Assembly: GCA_900552685.1 (NCBI GenBank)
Contig: USAJ01000006.1
Span: 1 to 64,000, forward strand
Source: an uncultured Collinsella sp.
GTDB lineage: Bacteria; Actinomycetota; Coriobacteriia; Coriobacteriales; Coriobacteriaceae
Direction: 5' to 3'
DNA: 64,000 bases
Within the stretch, counting starts at the first letter, position 1. Every line of letters begins with the position of its first letter. Below the pieces are notes generated by a model. It made no database searches. It saw only the letters and a program-made list of their open reading frames with translations, and was not told where the DNA came from. Shown one piece after another: positions 1 to 8,769 of this stretch. Both the position numbers and the translations under genes were made by a program.

Positions 1-46
1 CGAGCGGGGGCTCCTATCTTTTTAGTGCCCTCGGATTGGGTCATAG

Positions 47-1891
47 TGTCTGTCGCCGTACACGGGCGAAGAGATCGTTAGCCGTCAATTCATCCTTGAC
101 GAAAACCCCGACGCCATCATCGATATCATCGACGCCACCAACATCGAGCGTAACCTGTACCTGACGCTGCAGCTTATGGAGCTCGACCGCCCCATGGTCA
201 TCGCGCTCAACATGATGGACGAGGTGACGACCAACGGCGGCGCCATTGACGTCAACCTGCTCGAGAGTCTGTTGGGCGTGCCGGTCGTCCCCATTAGCGC
301 CGCACGCAACGAGGGTATCGGCGAGCTGGTGGATCATGCCTTACACGTGGCGCGGTTCCGCGAGCGCCCCGGTCGCCTGGACTTCTGTGCGCCCGATGGC
401 TCGGACGGCGGTGCACTGCATCGCTGCATCCACGGCATCGCCAATCTGATTGAGGATCACGCCACAACGGCGCACATTCCGGTGCGTTTTGCGGCGACCA
501 AGCTGGTTGAGGGCGACGAGCTGGTGACCGAGGCGCTTCACCTGGATCGCAACGAGCTCGACGCTATCGAGCACATCATTACCCAGATGGAGGGCGAGGC
601 CGGCACCGACCGCCTGTCCGCGCTGGCCGATATGCGCTTTAGCTTTATCGGCGACGTGTGTGGGCGCTGCGTCGTCAAACCGCACGAGAGCCGCGAGCAC
701 GTGCGCTCCGTCAAGATCGACCGCATCCTGACGGGTCGCTACACGGCCATTCCGGCGTTCCTGGTGATCATGGGCCTCGTTTTTTGGCTGACATTTGGCG
801 TGATCGGCGCGGCGTTGCAGGGACTCATGGAGGACGGTATCGCTGTCATCATCGCCTCGGCCGATGCGGGCCTCAAGGCGTTCGGAACCAACGACGTGGT
901 GCGTTCGTTGGCCGTCGACGGCGTGCTTACGGGTGTGGGCAGTGTGTTGACCTTCCTGCCGATCATCGTCGTGCTCTTCTTGTTCCTTTCCATTCTGGAA
1001 GACTCCGGATACATGGCGCGCGTGGCCTTTGTCATGGATAAGGTGCTGCGTCGCTTTGGCCTGTCGGGCCGTAGCTTTGTGCCCATGCTCGTCGGTTTTG
1101 GCTGCACCGTGCCGGCTATCATGTCAACCCGTACGCTCCCATCTGAGCACGACCGCAAGATGACCGTCATGCTCACGCCGTTCATGAGCTGCTCGGCCAA
1201 GCTGCCGGTCTACGGCCTGCTGTGCGGGGCGTTTTTCCCACAGGCGACAGTTCCCGCCATGGTCTCGCTCTATCTGATCGGTATCGTGGTCGGCTGCATT
1301 GCCGCCCTGGTGCTCAACCGCACGGCATTTAAGGGCGACCCGGTGCCGTTTATCATGGAGCTCCCCAATTACCGCCTGCCGAGCGTCAAGACGACGGTGA
1401 TGCTGGCATGGGATAAGGCCAAGGACTTCATCACCAAGGCCTTTACCATTATCTTTGCCGCGACCGTGGTCATCTGGTTCCTTCAGACGTTCGACATCCG
1501 CTTTAACGTGGTCGCCGACCAGTCGCAAAGCCTGCTTGCCGGTCTGGGTAGCATCATCGCGCCGGTGTTGGCCCCGCTCGGCTTTGGCGACTGGCGCGCC
1601 TCGACGGCGCTCGTCACGGGGCTCATTGCCAAGGAGAGCGTCATCTCGACGCTCACGGTGCTTTTGGGCGCAACGTCGCCCGCGGCGCTGTCGACCATGT
1701 TTTCGCCGTTTACCGCCTACGTGTTCTTGGTCTTTACGTTGCTGTACCCGCCTTGTGTGGCGGCAATCGGCGCCGTCAAGAGCGAGTTGGGCGCGCGCTA
1801 TGCCGTGGCCGTATTCGCGTTTCAGGTGACGGTCGCCTGGGTCGTGGCGTTTGTCGTGCATTCGGCGGGCATGTTGCTGGGGTTGGCTTAG
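47..1891 (+). CDS. feoB: Ferrous iron transport protein B, 5'-incomplete
   Basis: Inner-membrane Fe(II) transporter with an N-terminal GTPase. Recognisable FeoB homology begins at about base 59 (YTGEEIV), after the Walker A and DxxG region. The NMMD G4 motif and SAARNEG G5-like loop are present, followed by the helical spacer and the polytopic FeoB core with both gate motifs (GCTVPAIM; SCSAKLPVY) and the terminal YPPCVAAI segment. In-frame stops at 23-25 and 44-46, just where the G1-G3 part should be, mean this is not an intact reading frame here. The first 46 bases resemble no FeoB frame cleanly, so this could be a contig-edge error, a frameshift or a real truncation. An internal ATG at 176 would lack much of the G domain. 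No FeoA is visible. Family assignment is very secure. Confidence 0.9.
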   Translation, partial: CLSPYTGEEIVSRQFILDENPDAIIDIIDATNIERNLYLTLQLMELDRPMVIALNMMDEVTTNGGAIDVNLLESLLGVPVVPISAARNEGIGELVDHALHVARFRERPGRLDFCAPDGSDGGALHRCIHGIANLIEDHATTAHIPVRFAATKLVEGDELVTEALHLDRNELDAIEHIITQMEGEAGTDRLSALADMRFSFIGDVCGRCVVKPHESREHVRSVKIDRILTGRYTAIPAFLVIMGLVFWLTFGVIGAALQGLMEDGIAVIIASADAGLKAFGTNDVVRSLAVDGVLTGVGSVLTFLPIIVVLFLFLSILEDSGYMARVAFVMDKVLRRFGLSGRSFVPMLVGFGCTVPAIMSTRTLPSEHDRKMTVMLTPFMSCSAKLPVYGLLCGAFFPQATVPAMVSLYLIGIVVGCIAALVLNRTAFKGDPVPFIMELPNYRLPSVKTTVMLAWDKAKDFITKAFTIIFAATVVIWFLQTFDIRFNVVADQSQSLLAGLGSIIAPVLAPLGFGDWRASTALVTGLIAKESVISTLTVLLGATSPAALSTMFSPFTAYVFLVFTLLYPPCVAAIGAVKSELGARYAVAVFAFQVTVAWVVAFVVHSAGMLLGLA

Positions 1892-1933
1892 TTATGAATT
1901 GACGGCGCAACCTCTGTGTATCGAATTGTTTTC

Positions 1934-1966
1934 GGCCCCGCATCTGTTGCTGACGGATGCGGGGCC
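1934..1966 (+). terminator. Hairpin after feoB
   Basis: Eleven-base stem GGCCCCGCATC / GATGCGGGGCC with a 10-base loop lies 42 bases after the feoB stop. The U-tract is weak (GTTGCTATAT), so termination may be inefficient. Confidence 0.65.
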
Positions 1967-1979
1967 GTTGCTATATAAT
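1951..1979 (+). promoter_or_regulatory. Possible promoter of the MFS gene
   Basis: A consensus -10 TATAAT at 1974-1979 precedes the MFS start by 33 bases. The matching -35 position (TGACGG, 17-base spacer) is poor and sits inside the preceding hairpin. The -10 is clear; the -35 is a guess. Confidence 0.4.
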
Positions 1980-2012
1980 CGCCTCCGCTCAAAATGATTG
2001 GAGACGTTATAT

Positions 2013-3209
2013 ATGAGTCAGGCAAGGCAAGACGGCATCACGCTCAGGCAGTGGCTCCCGCTCGTCGGGCTCACCTGCTGTGCGTTCGTGTTCAACACGT
2101 CGGAGTTTATGCCCATCGGCCTTTTGACTGATATCGCCGCGTCGTTCTCGCTCACCGAGGCCCAGGCGGGCATCATGATCTCGGTCTATGCCTGGGGCGT
2201 CATGCTGCTGTCGTTGCCGCTCATGGTGTTCGCTTCGCGTTTCGAGTTCAAGCGGATGCTGCTGGGCGTGCTTGCCGTGTTCTCGCTGGGCCAGTTCCTG
2301 TCCGCCGTGGCGCCGACCTATCCCATCCTGGTCTGCGCGCGCCTGGTGGTTGCCTGCGCGCACGCCGTGTTCTGGTCGGTCGCCTCGATCATGGCGTCGC
2401 GCCTGGTTGACACACGCCACGGGGCGCTCGCTATCAGCATGATCGCCACGGGCTCTTCCATCGCACAGATCTTTGGCCTGCCGCTCGGTCGCGCCATTGG
2501 CTTGGCCGTGGGCTGGCGCATGACGTTTGCCGTGGTCGGAGCGCTGTCTGCTGTCGCGGTCGTCTACCAGGCCACGGTGTTCCCTGCCATGCCAGCGGGC
2601 GAGCGTTTTACGCTCAAGCAGCTGCCCGAGCTGCTCAAGAACCCGTTCCTCATCGCGCTCTACGCAGTCACGGTCTTCATGGCGACCGGCTATTACGCAA
2701 GCTACAGCTATATCGAGCCCTTCCTGGCGCAGGTCGCGCACGTCGATGCGGGCGCCATTACCATGACGCTGACGGCGTTTGGCTGCTCTGGTTTGCTCGG
2801 AAGCTGGCTGTTTGGCCGCCTGTTCGATGGGCATCGCTTCCCGTTCTTGGCTATCACGCTCTCCGGCGTGCCGGTGGCTCTGCTGCTCATGGGTCCGGCC
2901 GCATCGTCACTCGCCGCGGTTCTCGCTGTGTGCGCACTGTGGGGTTGCTGCGCCACGGCCTTTAACGTGGCGTTTCAGGCCGAGCTCATCAAGCACACGC
3001 CGGCAGATTCGTCGGCCGTCGCCATGTCGATCTTCTCGGGCCTGTTCAACCTCGGTATCGGCACGGGTACCGCGATCGGCGGAGCCGTGATTTCGGGTCC
3101 CGGTATCGCCTGGATCGGCTTTGTGGGCGGGGCGATTGCCGTCGTGGGCGTTATCCTCGCCATCACGGTGATGTTCCCAGCCATCCGCCGCGCCAAGCCC
3201 GTCGCCTAG
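2013..3209 (+). CDS. MFS transporter, SotB/YdeA-like sugar efflux family
   Basis: A 398-residue, 12-helix major facilitator. The N-terminal FNTSEFMPIGLLTDIA stretch, the SVYAWGVMLLSLP helix and the AHAVFWS helix match the SotB/YdeA arabinose/IPTG efflux subgroup along their length. The start is set at ATG 2013, because GGAG at 2000-2003 lies 9 bases upstream; an in-frame TTG at 1998 would overlap that ribosome site. It is monocistronic, with its own -10 after a hairpin. Substrate is unknown; sugar or small amphiphile export is inferred from family. It appears complete with normal codon use. Confidence 0.88.
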   Translation: MSQARQDGITLRQWLPLVGLTCCAFVFNTSEFMPIGLLTDIAASFSLTEAQAGIMISVYAWGVMLLSLPLMVFASRFEFKRMLLGVLAVFSLGQFLSAVAPTYPILVCARLVVACAHAVFWSVASIMASRLVDTRHGALAISMIATGSSIAQIFGLPLGRAIGLAVGWRMTFAVVGALSAVAVVYQATVFPAMPAGERFTLKQLPELLKNPFLIALYAVTVFMATGYYASYSYIEPFLAQVAHVDAGAITMTLTAFGCSGLLGSWLFGRLFDGHRFPFLAITLSGVPVALLLMGPAASSLAAVLAVCALWGCCATAFNVAFQAELIKHTPADSSAVAMSIFSGLFNLGIGTGTAIGGAVISGPGIAWIGFVGGAIAVVGVILAITVMFPAIRRAKPVA

Positions 3210-3224
3210 CCACGTCCCCTCATC

Positions 3225-3291
3225 AGTTGCGGTGGAATAGTTCCTGTTTAAGGCCTTTGAAGGCCCAAGCAGGAACTATTCCACCGCAACT
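3225..3291. repeat. Long perfect inverted repeat (22-bp arms)
   Basis: Arms AGTTGCGGTGGAATAGTTCC.. (3225-3246) and its exact complement (3270-3291) enclose a 23-base spacer holding a smaller GGCCT/AGGCC dyad. It begins 15 bases after the MFS stop and has no U-tract on the + strand other than TTATTTT. It could act as a bidirectional terminator or be a mobile palindromic element. Confidence 0.8.
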
Positions 3292-3362
3292 TATTTTGGG
3301 GGAGGGGATACAAGCTGGGCATACAATGGATGTCGTTGTGTTGAGCTTACCGGGAGGTTGCT

Positions 3363-4739
3363 ATGTGGGCATACGAGACGACGTTCTATCAGATCTATCC
3401 GCTGGGCTTTTGCGGAGCTCCGCGCGAAAACGCCGCCCCCGTTGCCGAGGATGAGCTCGCCCAGGCCGCCGATGTCGAACCCAACCCCGATGCTCCTATC
3501 ATGAAGATTGCCCAATGGGCCGACTGCCTGCAAAAACTCGGCGTTGGCGCTGTGCTCATCAACCCGCCGCTCGAGTCCGATAGTCACGGCTACGACACGC
3601 GCAGCCTGCGCCATATAGACCGTCGCCTGGGCGGGGATGCCGACTTTGCCGCCGTATGCGACACGCTGCACGCCCATGGCATCCGCGTGGTGCTCGATGC
3701 CGTCTTCAACCACGTCGGTCGCGGCTTTTGGGCCTTCCGCGATGTGCAGGAGCGCAAGTGGGATTCGCCGTACAAGGATTGGTTTCACATCAGTTTTGAC
3801 GGCGACTCCTGCTATGGCGACGGCTTTTGGTACGAGGGCTGGGAGGGTCATTTTGAGCTTGTGAAGCTCAACCTGCAAAATCCCGCTGTGGTCGATTACC
3901 TGCTCGAGTCTGTGCGCCGTTGGGCCGACGTCTTTGGCGTCGACGGCCTGCGCCTGGACGTCGCCTACATGCTCGACCGCGACTTTATGCGCCGCCTACA
4001 CTCCTTTACCCGTGAGCTCAAGCCCGGCTTTGTGCTCATCGGCGAGACGCTCCATGGCGACTACAATCAGATCGTCAACGACGAGATGCTCGACTCGTGC
4101 ACTAATTACGAGTGCTACAAGGGCCTGTATTCCAGCTTTAACTCGGTCAACATGTTCGAGATCGCCCATTCGCTGCACCGTCAGTTTGGCGGCGACCCTT
4201 GGTGCATCTACCGCGGCAAACATCTGCTTTCGTTTGTCGACAACCACGATGTGCCGCGCCTGGCAAGTATCCTCACCGACAAATCCTGCCTGCGTCCCGC
4301 CTATGGCATGCTCTTTGGCATGCCGGGCATCCCGTGCGTCTACTATGGCAGCGAGTGGGGAATTGCTGGCGAAAAGGGCGGCCCCGATGGCGACTGGGCG
4401 CTGCGACCTGCGCTCAATGAGCCTGCGCCCAACGAGCTGACGGCGTTCATCACGCAGCTTGCGCACCTTCGCTCGGCCGACGACGCGGCTGCCCGTGCTC
4501 TCAACTACGGTGCCTATCGCAACGTGGTGATCCAGAACAAGCAGCTGCTGTTCGAGCGCGCCTGCGACGACGCGGCGGTGCTCGTGGCGGTGAATGCCGT
4601 GGGTGAGCCTTACACCTTTGGCGCCGGCGAACTCAACGGCTCCTTCGTCGACCTGCTTGCCGACGATGCGCCCACGGTCGAGCTGACGGGTACCCTTGAG
4701 CTTGCACCCTACGAGGTGCGCTATCTGTTGAGAGCCTAG
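3363..4739 (+). CDS. GH13 alpha-amylase family glycoside hydrolase
   Basis: A 458-residue cytoplasmic (no signal peptide) alpha-glucan hydrolase of the neopullulanase/cyclomaltodextrinase/oligo-glucosidase type. Family regions are visible in order: DAVFNHVG, GLRLDVA with nucleophile D199, the acid/base E228 in LIGETLHG, and FVDNHD with D296. The barrel is followed by a short beta domain. GGAGG at 3353-3357 supports the ATG. The glycosylase gene begins 3 bases after the stop, so the two are probably co-transcribed. Precise substrate (maltodextrin, alpha-1,6 or sucrose-type) cannot be told from sequence alone. Confidence 0.88.
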   Translation: MWAYETTFYQIYPLGFCGAPRENAAPVAEDELAQAADVEPNPDAPIMKIAQWADCLQKLGVGAVLINPPLESDSHGYDTRSLRHIDRRLGGDADFAAVCDTLHAHGIRVVLDAVFNHVGRGFWAFRDVQERKWDSPYKDWFHISFDGDSCYGDGFWYEGWEGHFELVKLNLQNPAVVDYLLESVRRWADVFGVDGLRLDVAYMLDRDFMRRLHSFTRELKPGFVLIGETLHGDYNQIVNDEMLDSCTNYECYKGLYSSFNSVNMFEIAHSLHRQFGGDPWCIYRGKHLLSFVDNHDVPRLASILTDKSCLRPAYGMLFGMPGIPCVYYGSEWGIAGEKGGPDGDWALRPALNEPAPNELTAFITQLAHLRSADDAAARALNYGAYRNVVIQNKQLLFERACDDAAVLVAVNAVGEPYTFGAGELNGSFVDLLADDAPTVELTGTLELAPYEVRYLLRA

Positions 4740-4742
4740 CCC

Positions 4743-5306
4743 ATGGCCGTGTCTGACGAGGGCTATCAACATATTGAGCATGGGTTTGAGCCCGTGTTTG
4801 ACGAGCACTCGCGCGTTTTGGTGCTCGGGTCGTTTCCCTCGGTGCTTTCGCGCGCCAATGCCTTTTATTACGGCAACCCTCAGAATCGCTTTTGGCGTGT
4901 GATGGCCACGTGCCTCGGTATGCCTGTGCCGCCCAACGAGGGCGATCCTTTGGCAAGCGGTGAGCCCGCGACGCTCGATGCCTCCATTGCCGCCAAACGG
5001 GCCATGCTGCTGAACGGCGGCGTGGCCCTGTGGGATGTGGTCGAGAGCTGCGACATTAAGGGCTCGAGCGACGCGAGCATCCGCAACGTTGTGCCGGCAC
5101 ATATCGAGCGCATTACCGATGCCGCGCCGATTGAGGTCGTTGCCTGTAACGGCGGCACGGCAGGGCGACTCTACAAACGCTACTTGCAAGATCGGACGGG
5201 GCTGCCTGCCATCGTCCTGCCCTCGACAAGTCCCGCCAATGCCGCCTGGCGCCTGGAGCGTCTTGTCGAGCGTTGGCACGAAGCCGTTGACTGGGCTGTT
5301 ATTTAA
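4743..5306 (+). CDS. DNA-deoxyinosine glycosylase (UDG superfamily)
   Basis: A 187-residue base-excision enzyme of the hypoxanthine/deoxyinosine glycosylase branch of the uracil-DNA glycosylase fold. The N-terminal HGFEPVFDE, LVLGSFPS (active-site loop 1) and FYYGNPQNRFW segments are hallmarks, and LPSTSPANAAW near the C terminus corresponds to the second active-site motif. It removes deaminated adenine (hypoxanthine) from DNA. It sits directly behind the GH13 gene and converges with the next gene, the stops being one base apart. Confidence 0.85.
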   Translation: MAVSDEGYQHIEHGFEPVFDEHSRVLVLGSFPSVLSRANAFYYGNPQNRFWRVMATCLGMPVPPNEGDPLASGEPATLDASIAAKRAMLLNGGVALWDVVESCDIKGSSDASIRNVVPAHIERITDAAPIEVVACNGGTAGRLYKRYLQDRTGLPAIVLPSTSPANAAWRLERLVERWHEAVDWAVI

Positions 5307-5307
5307 T

Positions 5308-5970
5308 TTAGATTTTTGTTTGAGCGTGGGCGCCCAGACGTTTCAGAACGCCTCGCCAGATCGGCGCGGGCACGGCTGGCTCGGCGCAAACCATGCCGTC
5401 GGCGTCGACGTTGGCGGCATTGCCGCCGCCAAGTCGCTGTGCATGCTTGACGGAGCAGCCCATGCGCACAGCGCCCACGAGCTTGTCCATCGCTTCCGAA
5501 AACGGTCGGCGCAAGAGGCCCATGCGCGGGGAGCGACGAAGCGCTGCGATGCCGCTGCCGGCGCAGATGGCAACGCCGCCACACCACAATTGGTCATGGC
5601 GCTCACATGCCTTGTGCAGGCGAACGGCGGTCCCACGCGCCTGCTCAGTGCTCTCTTGTGCGGCTCGAATCGCGGCATAGACGCGCGTTCCCGTACCGCC
5701 AAAGCGCTCAAGCGCCTGCTCGATGGCTGTCAACGTCTCATCGTCAGCCACATCTTCAATGGCCAGCACGATGCCATCGGCAACGCTGCCGGCATCATCC
5801 GCCTTCAAGTCAACCGGGTGGGGGAGTACGGCGCCGGAAAGCCGGGCATAGGCCGCGATGGCATCTTGCAGGTCCCAGAGCAAAAACTCAAGATCGGCGC
5901 TCTCGGGAATACTGACAAACGCGATGTTATGCAGTGTTTTTGGTACATCGCCGCGCGCGATTGTCTCCAT
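5308..5970 (-). CDS. Uncharacterised protein, possible flavodoxin-like fold
   Basis: A 220-residue protein. AAAGGAGG just upstream of the ATG (complement of 5974-5981) strongly supports the gene. A segment reading TRVYAAI, then HKACERHDQLWCGGVAI, then RRPFSEAMDKL resembles the second half of the NAD(P)H-dependent FMN reductase-like proteins of Firmicutes, in which an intercalated WCxxxGL..GxGxG region precedes a kPl..al motif. The resemblance is weak and no flavin loop is obvious at the N terminus. No function is assigned. Confidence 0.7.
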   Translation of the reverse strand: METIARGDVPKTLHNIAFVSIPESADLEFLLWDLQDAIAAYARLSGAVLPHPVDLKADDAGSVADGIVLAIEDVADDETLTAIEQALERFGGTGTRVYAAIRAAQESTEQARGTAVRLHKACERHDQLWCGGVAICAGSGIAALRRSPRMGLLRRPFSEAMDKLVGAVRMGCSVKHAQRLGGGNAANVDADGMVCAEPAVPAPIWRGVLKRLGAHAQTKI

Positions 5971-6063
5971 GCCGCCTCCTTTCCGGTTGGTTTCCGTTTA
6001 GGTTACACCGTCTGGCGGCGCCTCGCCGCGCTATCCTAGTGCAACCCTTACGAAAGGAACGCC

Positions 6064-7200
6064 ATGCGTCTGCCTATGAATACCTCGCTTGCCATGCTCA
6101 AGCCCTCCGGCATCCGTCGGATCAACGCGCTCGCCTCCCAGCATCCGGGGTGCATTGCGCTCGCGCTTGGCGAGCCCGATTTTCCCACGCCCGATGTGAT
6201 TAGCGCCGAAGTGACGGCCTCGCTCGACCGCGGCGACACGCACTATCCGCCCAACAACGGTCGCCCCGCCCTGCGCGAGGCACTGTCTGCCTACATGGGG
6301 GATGCGGGCCTGGCGTTTTCCGCCGACGAGGTCATCCTGACCGACGGCGCGACCGAGGCCCTGTCGGCAACATTCATGGCTATGCTCAACCCCGGCGACG
6401 AGGTCATTATCCCCACGCCGGCCTTTGGCCTGTACGAGAGCATCGTCGTGGCCAATCACGCCAAAGCGGTCTTTTTGGATACGGAGCCTGCGCAATTCCA
6501 GATTGACGAGGGCGCACTTCGTGCTTGCGTAACGCCGGCGACCAAGGCCATCGTCATCTGCTCGCCCAACAATCCTACGGGTTGCATCCTCGACGCGGCA
6601 TCGCTCGACGCCGTGGCGCGCGTAGCGGAGCAGGCGGGTATCTACGTAGTCTGCGACGACGTGTACAACCGCCTGGTCTATGTGGACGGCTACGAGCGCT
6701 TCGCCCAGCGACACCCGGAGCTTCGCGAGCAGACGGTCGTCATCGAGAGCTTCTCCAAGCCCTGGGCCATGACCGGCTGGCGCCTGGGCTGGCTCGCAGC
6801 GGCAGCCCCCGTCATCGCCGAGATTGCCAAGGCTCACCAATACTTAGTATCGAGCGCCGTCTCCTTCGAAATGGACGCCGCAGCTCGAGCCCTGACCGTC
6901 GACCCCACCCCCATGCTCGAAGTCTACCGAACCCGTCGCGAACGCGTACTCGCAGCCTTAGACGCCATGGGCCTCGACGTAGTTGAACCGGCGGGAGCCT
7001 TCTATACCTTCCCGAGCATCAAACAATTCGGCCTAACCAGCGAAGACTTCTGCATCAAAGCCATCAAAGAGGCAAACGTAGCCCTAGTCCCCGGAAACTG
7101 CTTCGGAACCGAAGGCCACATCCGCCTAAGCTACTGCGTCTCCGACAAAGACCTGGACGAAGGCCTCCACCGCCTGTCCACCTTCATTTCGACTTTGTAG
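6064..7200 (+). CDS. Class I/II pyridoxal-phosphate aminotransferase
   Basis: A 378-residue fold-type I aminotransferase. The GEPDFPTP substrate loop, the NNPTG stretch and ESFSKPWAMTGWRLG, with the PLP Schiff-base K232, are all present. Closest recognisable groups are PatA/AspC-like aspartate and aromatic aminotransferases. AAAGGA at 6053-6058 supports ATG 6064. The last third, from about 6870, uses A-ending codons (GTA, GAA, CTA, TTA) much more than the first two-thirds or the neighbouring genes. The exact amino donor is not deducible. Confidence 0.88.
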   Translation: MRLPMNTSLAMLKPSGIRRINALASQHPGCIALALGEPDFPTPDVISAEVTASLDRGDTHYPPNNGRPALREALSAYMGDAGLAFSADEVILTDGATEALSATFMAMLNPGDEVIIPTPAFGLYESIVVANHAKAVFLDTEPAQFQIDEGALRACVTPATKAIVICSPNNPTGCILDAASLDAVARVAEQAGIYVVCDDVYNRLVYVDGYERFAQRHPELREQTVVIESFSKPWAMTGWRLGWLAAAAPVIAEIAKAHQYLVSSAVSFEMDAAARALTVDPTPMLEVYRTRRERVLAALDAMGLDVVEPAGAFYTFPSIKQFGLTSEDFCIKAIKEANVALVPGNCFGTEGHIRLSYCVSDKDLDEGLHRLSTFISTL

Positions 7201-7260
7201 TCCTCAGGGACGCAACACATCAGCCCACCGACCCAAGCATTATGAGTGGGGCGTGCCGGC

Positions 7261-7464
7261 CAACGTAAAACCGGGCTGCCCCATAGTTGACGCAGGCACG
7301 CGCCGCCGAAGGCCAGGCGCAAGGTTTTCGTAGATTCCGCACGAGCCGAAGAGCACTTAATGTGCTCTTCGTGCGAGCCAGGACTTGACCGAGCGAAAAC
7401 CTTGCGCCTGGCCTTCGGCGGCGCGGCCGGATGGTGGAATTGTGTACAGCCCGGTTTTCCGTTG
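7261..7464. repeat. Palindromic element A: 32-bp arms around a conserved core
   Basis: Perfect arms at 7299-7330 and 7394-7425, flanked by a further outer dyad (7267-7278 with 7447-7458, and CAACG/CGTTG beyond it). The 63-base centre contains TTCCGCACG, then a GAAGAGCAC-TTAAT-GTGCTCTTC hairpin (7348-7370), then AGGACT. The same core, with unrelated arms, recurs at 18288-18424. It fills most of the gap between the aminotransferase and the L10 leader and contains no convincing coding sequence. Confidence 0.85.
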
Positions 7465-7504
7465 ACCGACGCCGGGGTCCCCGCCATAATACTTTCGGTT
7501 CACG

Positions 7505-7600
7505 CACGAATCCGCTGCCAGAGACAGCCGGTGCAAACGGGCATCGCCCGCGAGCTTAATGGGATATCCCGCCAGCCGAGGTGGTCGAGTAGATATGTCT
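7505..7600 (+). promoter_or_regulatory. L10 ribosomal protein leader
   Basis: The transcript region shows the L10-L12 binding-site layout: CTGCCAGAGACAGCCGG, a short helix (GGGCATCGCCC), then CTTAATGGGATATCCCGCC and AGCCGAGGTGG. This matches the known autoregulatory leader upstream of rplJ, in which excess L10(L12)4 binds its own mRNA. It is followed directly by an attenuator hairpin. Confidence 0.85.
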
Positions 7601-7604
7601 TCTC

Positions 7605-7640
7605 GCCCCCGTCGCTCATGCAGCGCGGGGGCTTTCTTTT
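7605..7640 (+). terminator. Attenuator terminator in the rplJ leader
   Basis: Stem GCCCCCG / CGGGGGC followed by TTTCTTTTT, between the L10 leader and the rplJ ribosome site, 67 bases before the start codon. Its position implies transcription attenuation coupled to L10 binding. Confidence 0.8.
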
Positions 7641-7706
7641 TGGACATGCCCCCGTCACGTCCTTGTGGCGGACCGTGCCCGGAAAGAATTCGAGGAGGTG
7701 TAATTC

Positions 7707-8228
7707 ATGCCCCAGCAGTACAAAATCGACAAGGTTGCAGAGATCGAGTCCCGTATCGCCGAGAACGCCGGTCTGTTCGTCGTCAACTACAACGGTCTGA
7801 CGGTTAAGCAGGCTCAGGAGCTGCGTCATCAGCTTCGCGAGTGCGGCGCCGAGATGAAGGTCTACAAGAACAACCTGGTCAAGATCGCCCTCAAGAACCA
7901 GGAGCAGCCCGAGATCGACGAGATCCTCGCCGGCCCCGTCGCTTATGTGTTCTACGAGACCGAGCCGGTCGAGGCCGCTAAGGCCCTTAAGGACTTCTCC
8001 GCTAAGTCCAAGGGCGTCCTTGAGATCAAGGGCGGTATCTCCGACGGCAAGGCCGTTTCCGCTGATGATGTTAAGGCTATCGCCGAGCTGCCCACCAAGG
8101 ATCAGCTTCTCGGCCAGATCGCCGGTCTCATCTCCGGTTTCGCTCGCGACATCGCTGTCTGCGTCAACGGCGTTTCCTCTGGTCTCGCTCGTTCGATCCA
8201 GCAGGTCTCCGAGCAGAAGGCAGCCTAG
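7707..8228 (+). CDS. rplJ: 50S ribosomal protein L10
   Basis: A 173-residue L10, base of the ribosomal stalk. The N-terminal rRNA-binding region (IESRIAENAGLFVVNYNGLT, KVYKNNLVKIAL) and the C-terminal L12-binding helix are clear. GAGGAGGTG upstream is a strong ribosome site. It is co-transcribed with rplL about 100 bases downstream. rplK and rplA, usual upstream partners, are not in this window. Confidence 0.97.
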   Translation: MPQQYKIDKVAEIESRIAENAGLFVVNYNGLTVKQAQELRHQLRECGAEMKVYKNNLVKIALKNQEQPEIDEILAGPVAYVFYETEPVEAAKALKDFSAKSKGVLEIKGGISDGKAVSADDVKAIAELPTKDQLLGQIAGLISGFARDIAVCVNGVSSGLARSIQQVSEQKAA

Positions 8229-8330
8229 TTGCTGTTTTCACCCGCGGCGGCAACGCCGCACCCCTGGCGCATTCGCGCCGTGTTTTAACTGATCTCCGTG
8301 CATCCGCACGGAAACCGAAAGGACTTAGAA

Positions 8331-8708
8331 ATGGCTAAGCTTACCACCGATGAGATCATCGATGCTCTTAAGGAAATGACCCTTCTCGAGGCTTCCGAGC
8401 TCGTTAAGGCTATCGAGGACACCTTCGGCGTTTCCGCCGCTGCTCCTGCCGCTGTTGTCGCCGCTCCCGCTGCTGGCGCTGCTGAGGCCGAGGAGAAGAC
8501 CGAGTTTGACGTCGTGCTCGAGGGCTTCGGCGACAACAAGATCCAGGTCATCAAGGCCGTCCGTGAGCTCACCAACCTTGGCCTGAAGGAGGCCAAGGAG
8601 GTCGTCGAGGGCGCTCCCAAGGCTGTTCTCGAGGGTGCCAAGAAGGAGGACGCCGAGGCTGCCAAGGAGAAGCTCGAGGCTGCTGGCGCTGCTGTCACCC
8701 TCAAGTAA
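8331..8708 (+). CDS. rplL: 50S ribosomal protein L7/L12
   Basis: A 125-residue stalk protein: N-terminal dimerisation helices, an Ala/Pro hinge around residues 35-52, and the GTPase-contacting C-terminal domain (GDNKIQVIKAVRELTNLGLK). ATG 8331 is chosen since AAAGGA lies just upstream and the protein then begins MAKLTTDEI; the earlier in-frame ATG is not supported. Confidence 0.97.
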   Translation: MAKLTTDEIIDALKEMTLLEASELVKAIEDTFGVSAAAPAAVVAAPAAGAAEAEEKTEFDVVLEGFGDNKIQVIKAVRELTNLGLKEAKEVVEGAPKAVLEGAKKEDAEAAKEKLEAAGAAVTLK

Positions 8709-8736
8709 TCAGGCTTTCTCGCCAGATTTCTTTGCA

Positions 8737-8769
8737 GACGGGGTTCGCATTGCGAGCCCCGTCTTTTTT
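8737..8769 (+). terminator. Intrinsic terminator after rplL
   Basis: GACGGGG-T-TCGC / GCGA-G-CCCCGTC hairpin followed by TTTTTTG. It separates rplJL from galU and, further on, rpoBC. Confidence 0.9.

Noticed and set aside
7360..7800. A 146-codon frame overlapping the rplJ leader
   Set aside because: It spans a long inverted repeat, the L10 leader and the attenuator and enters rplJ in another frame; non-coding RNA explains the region better.
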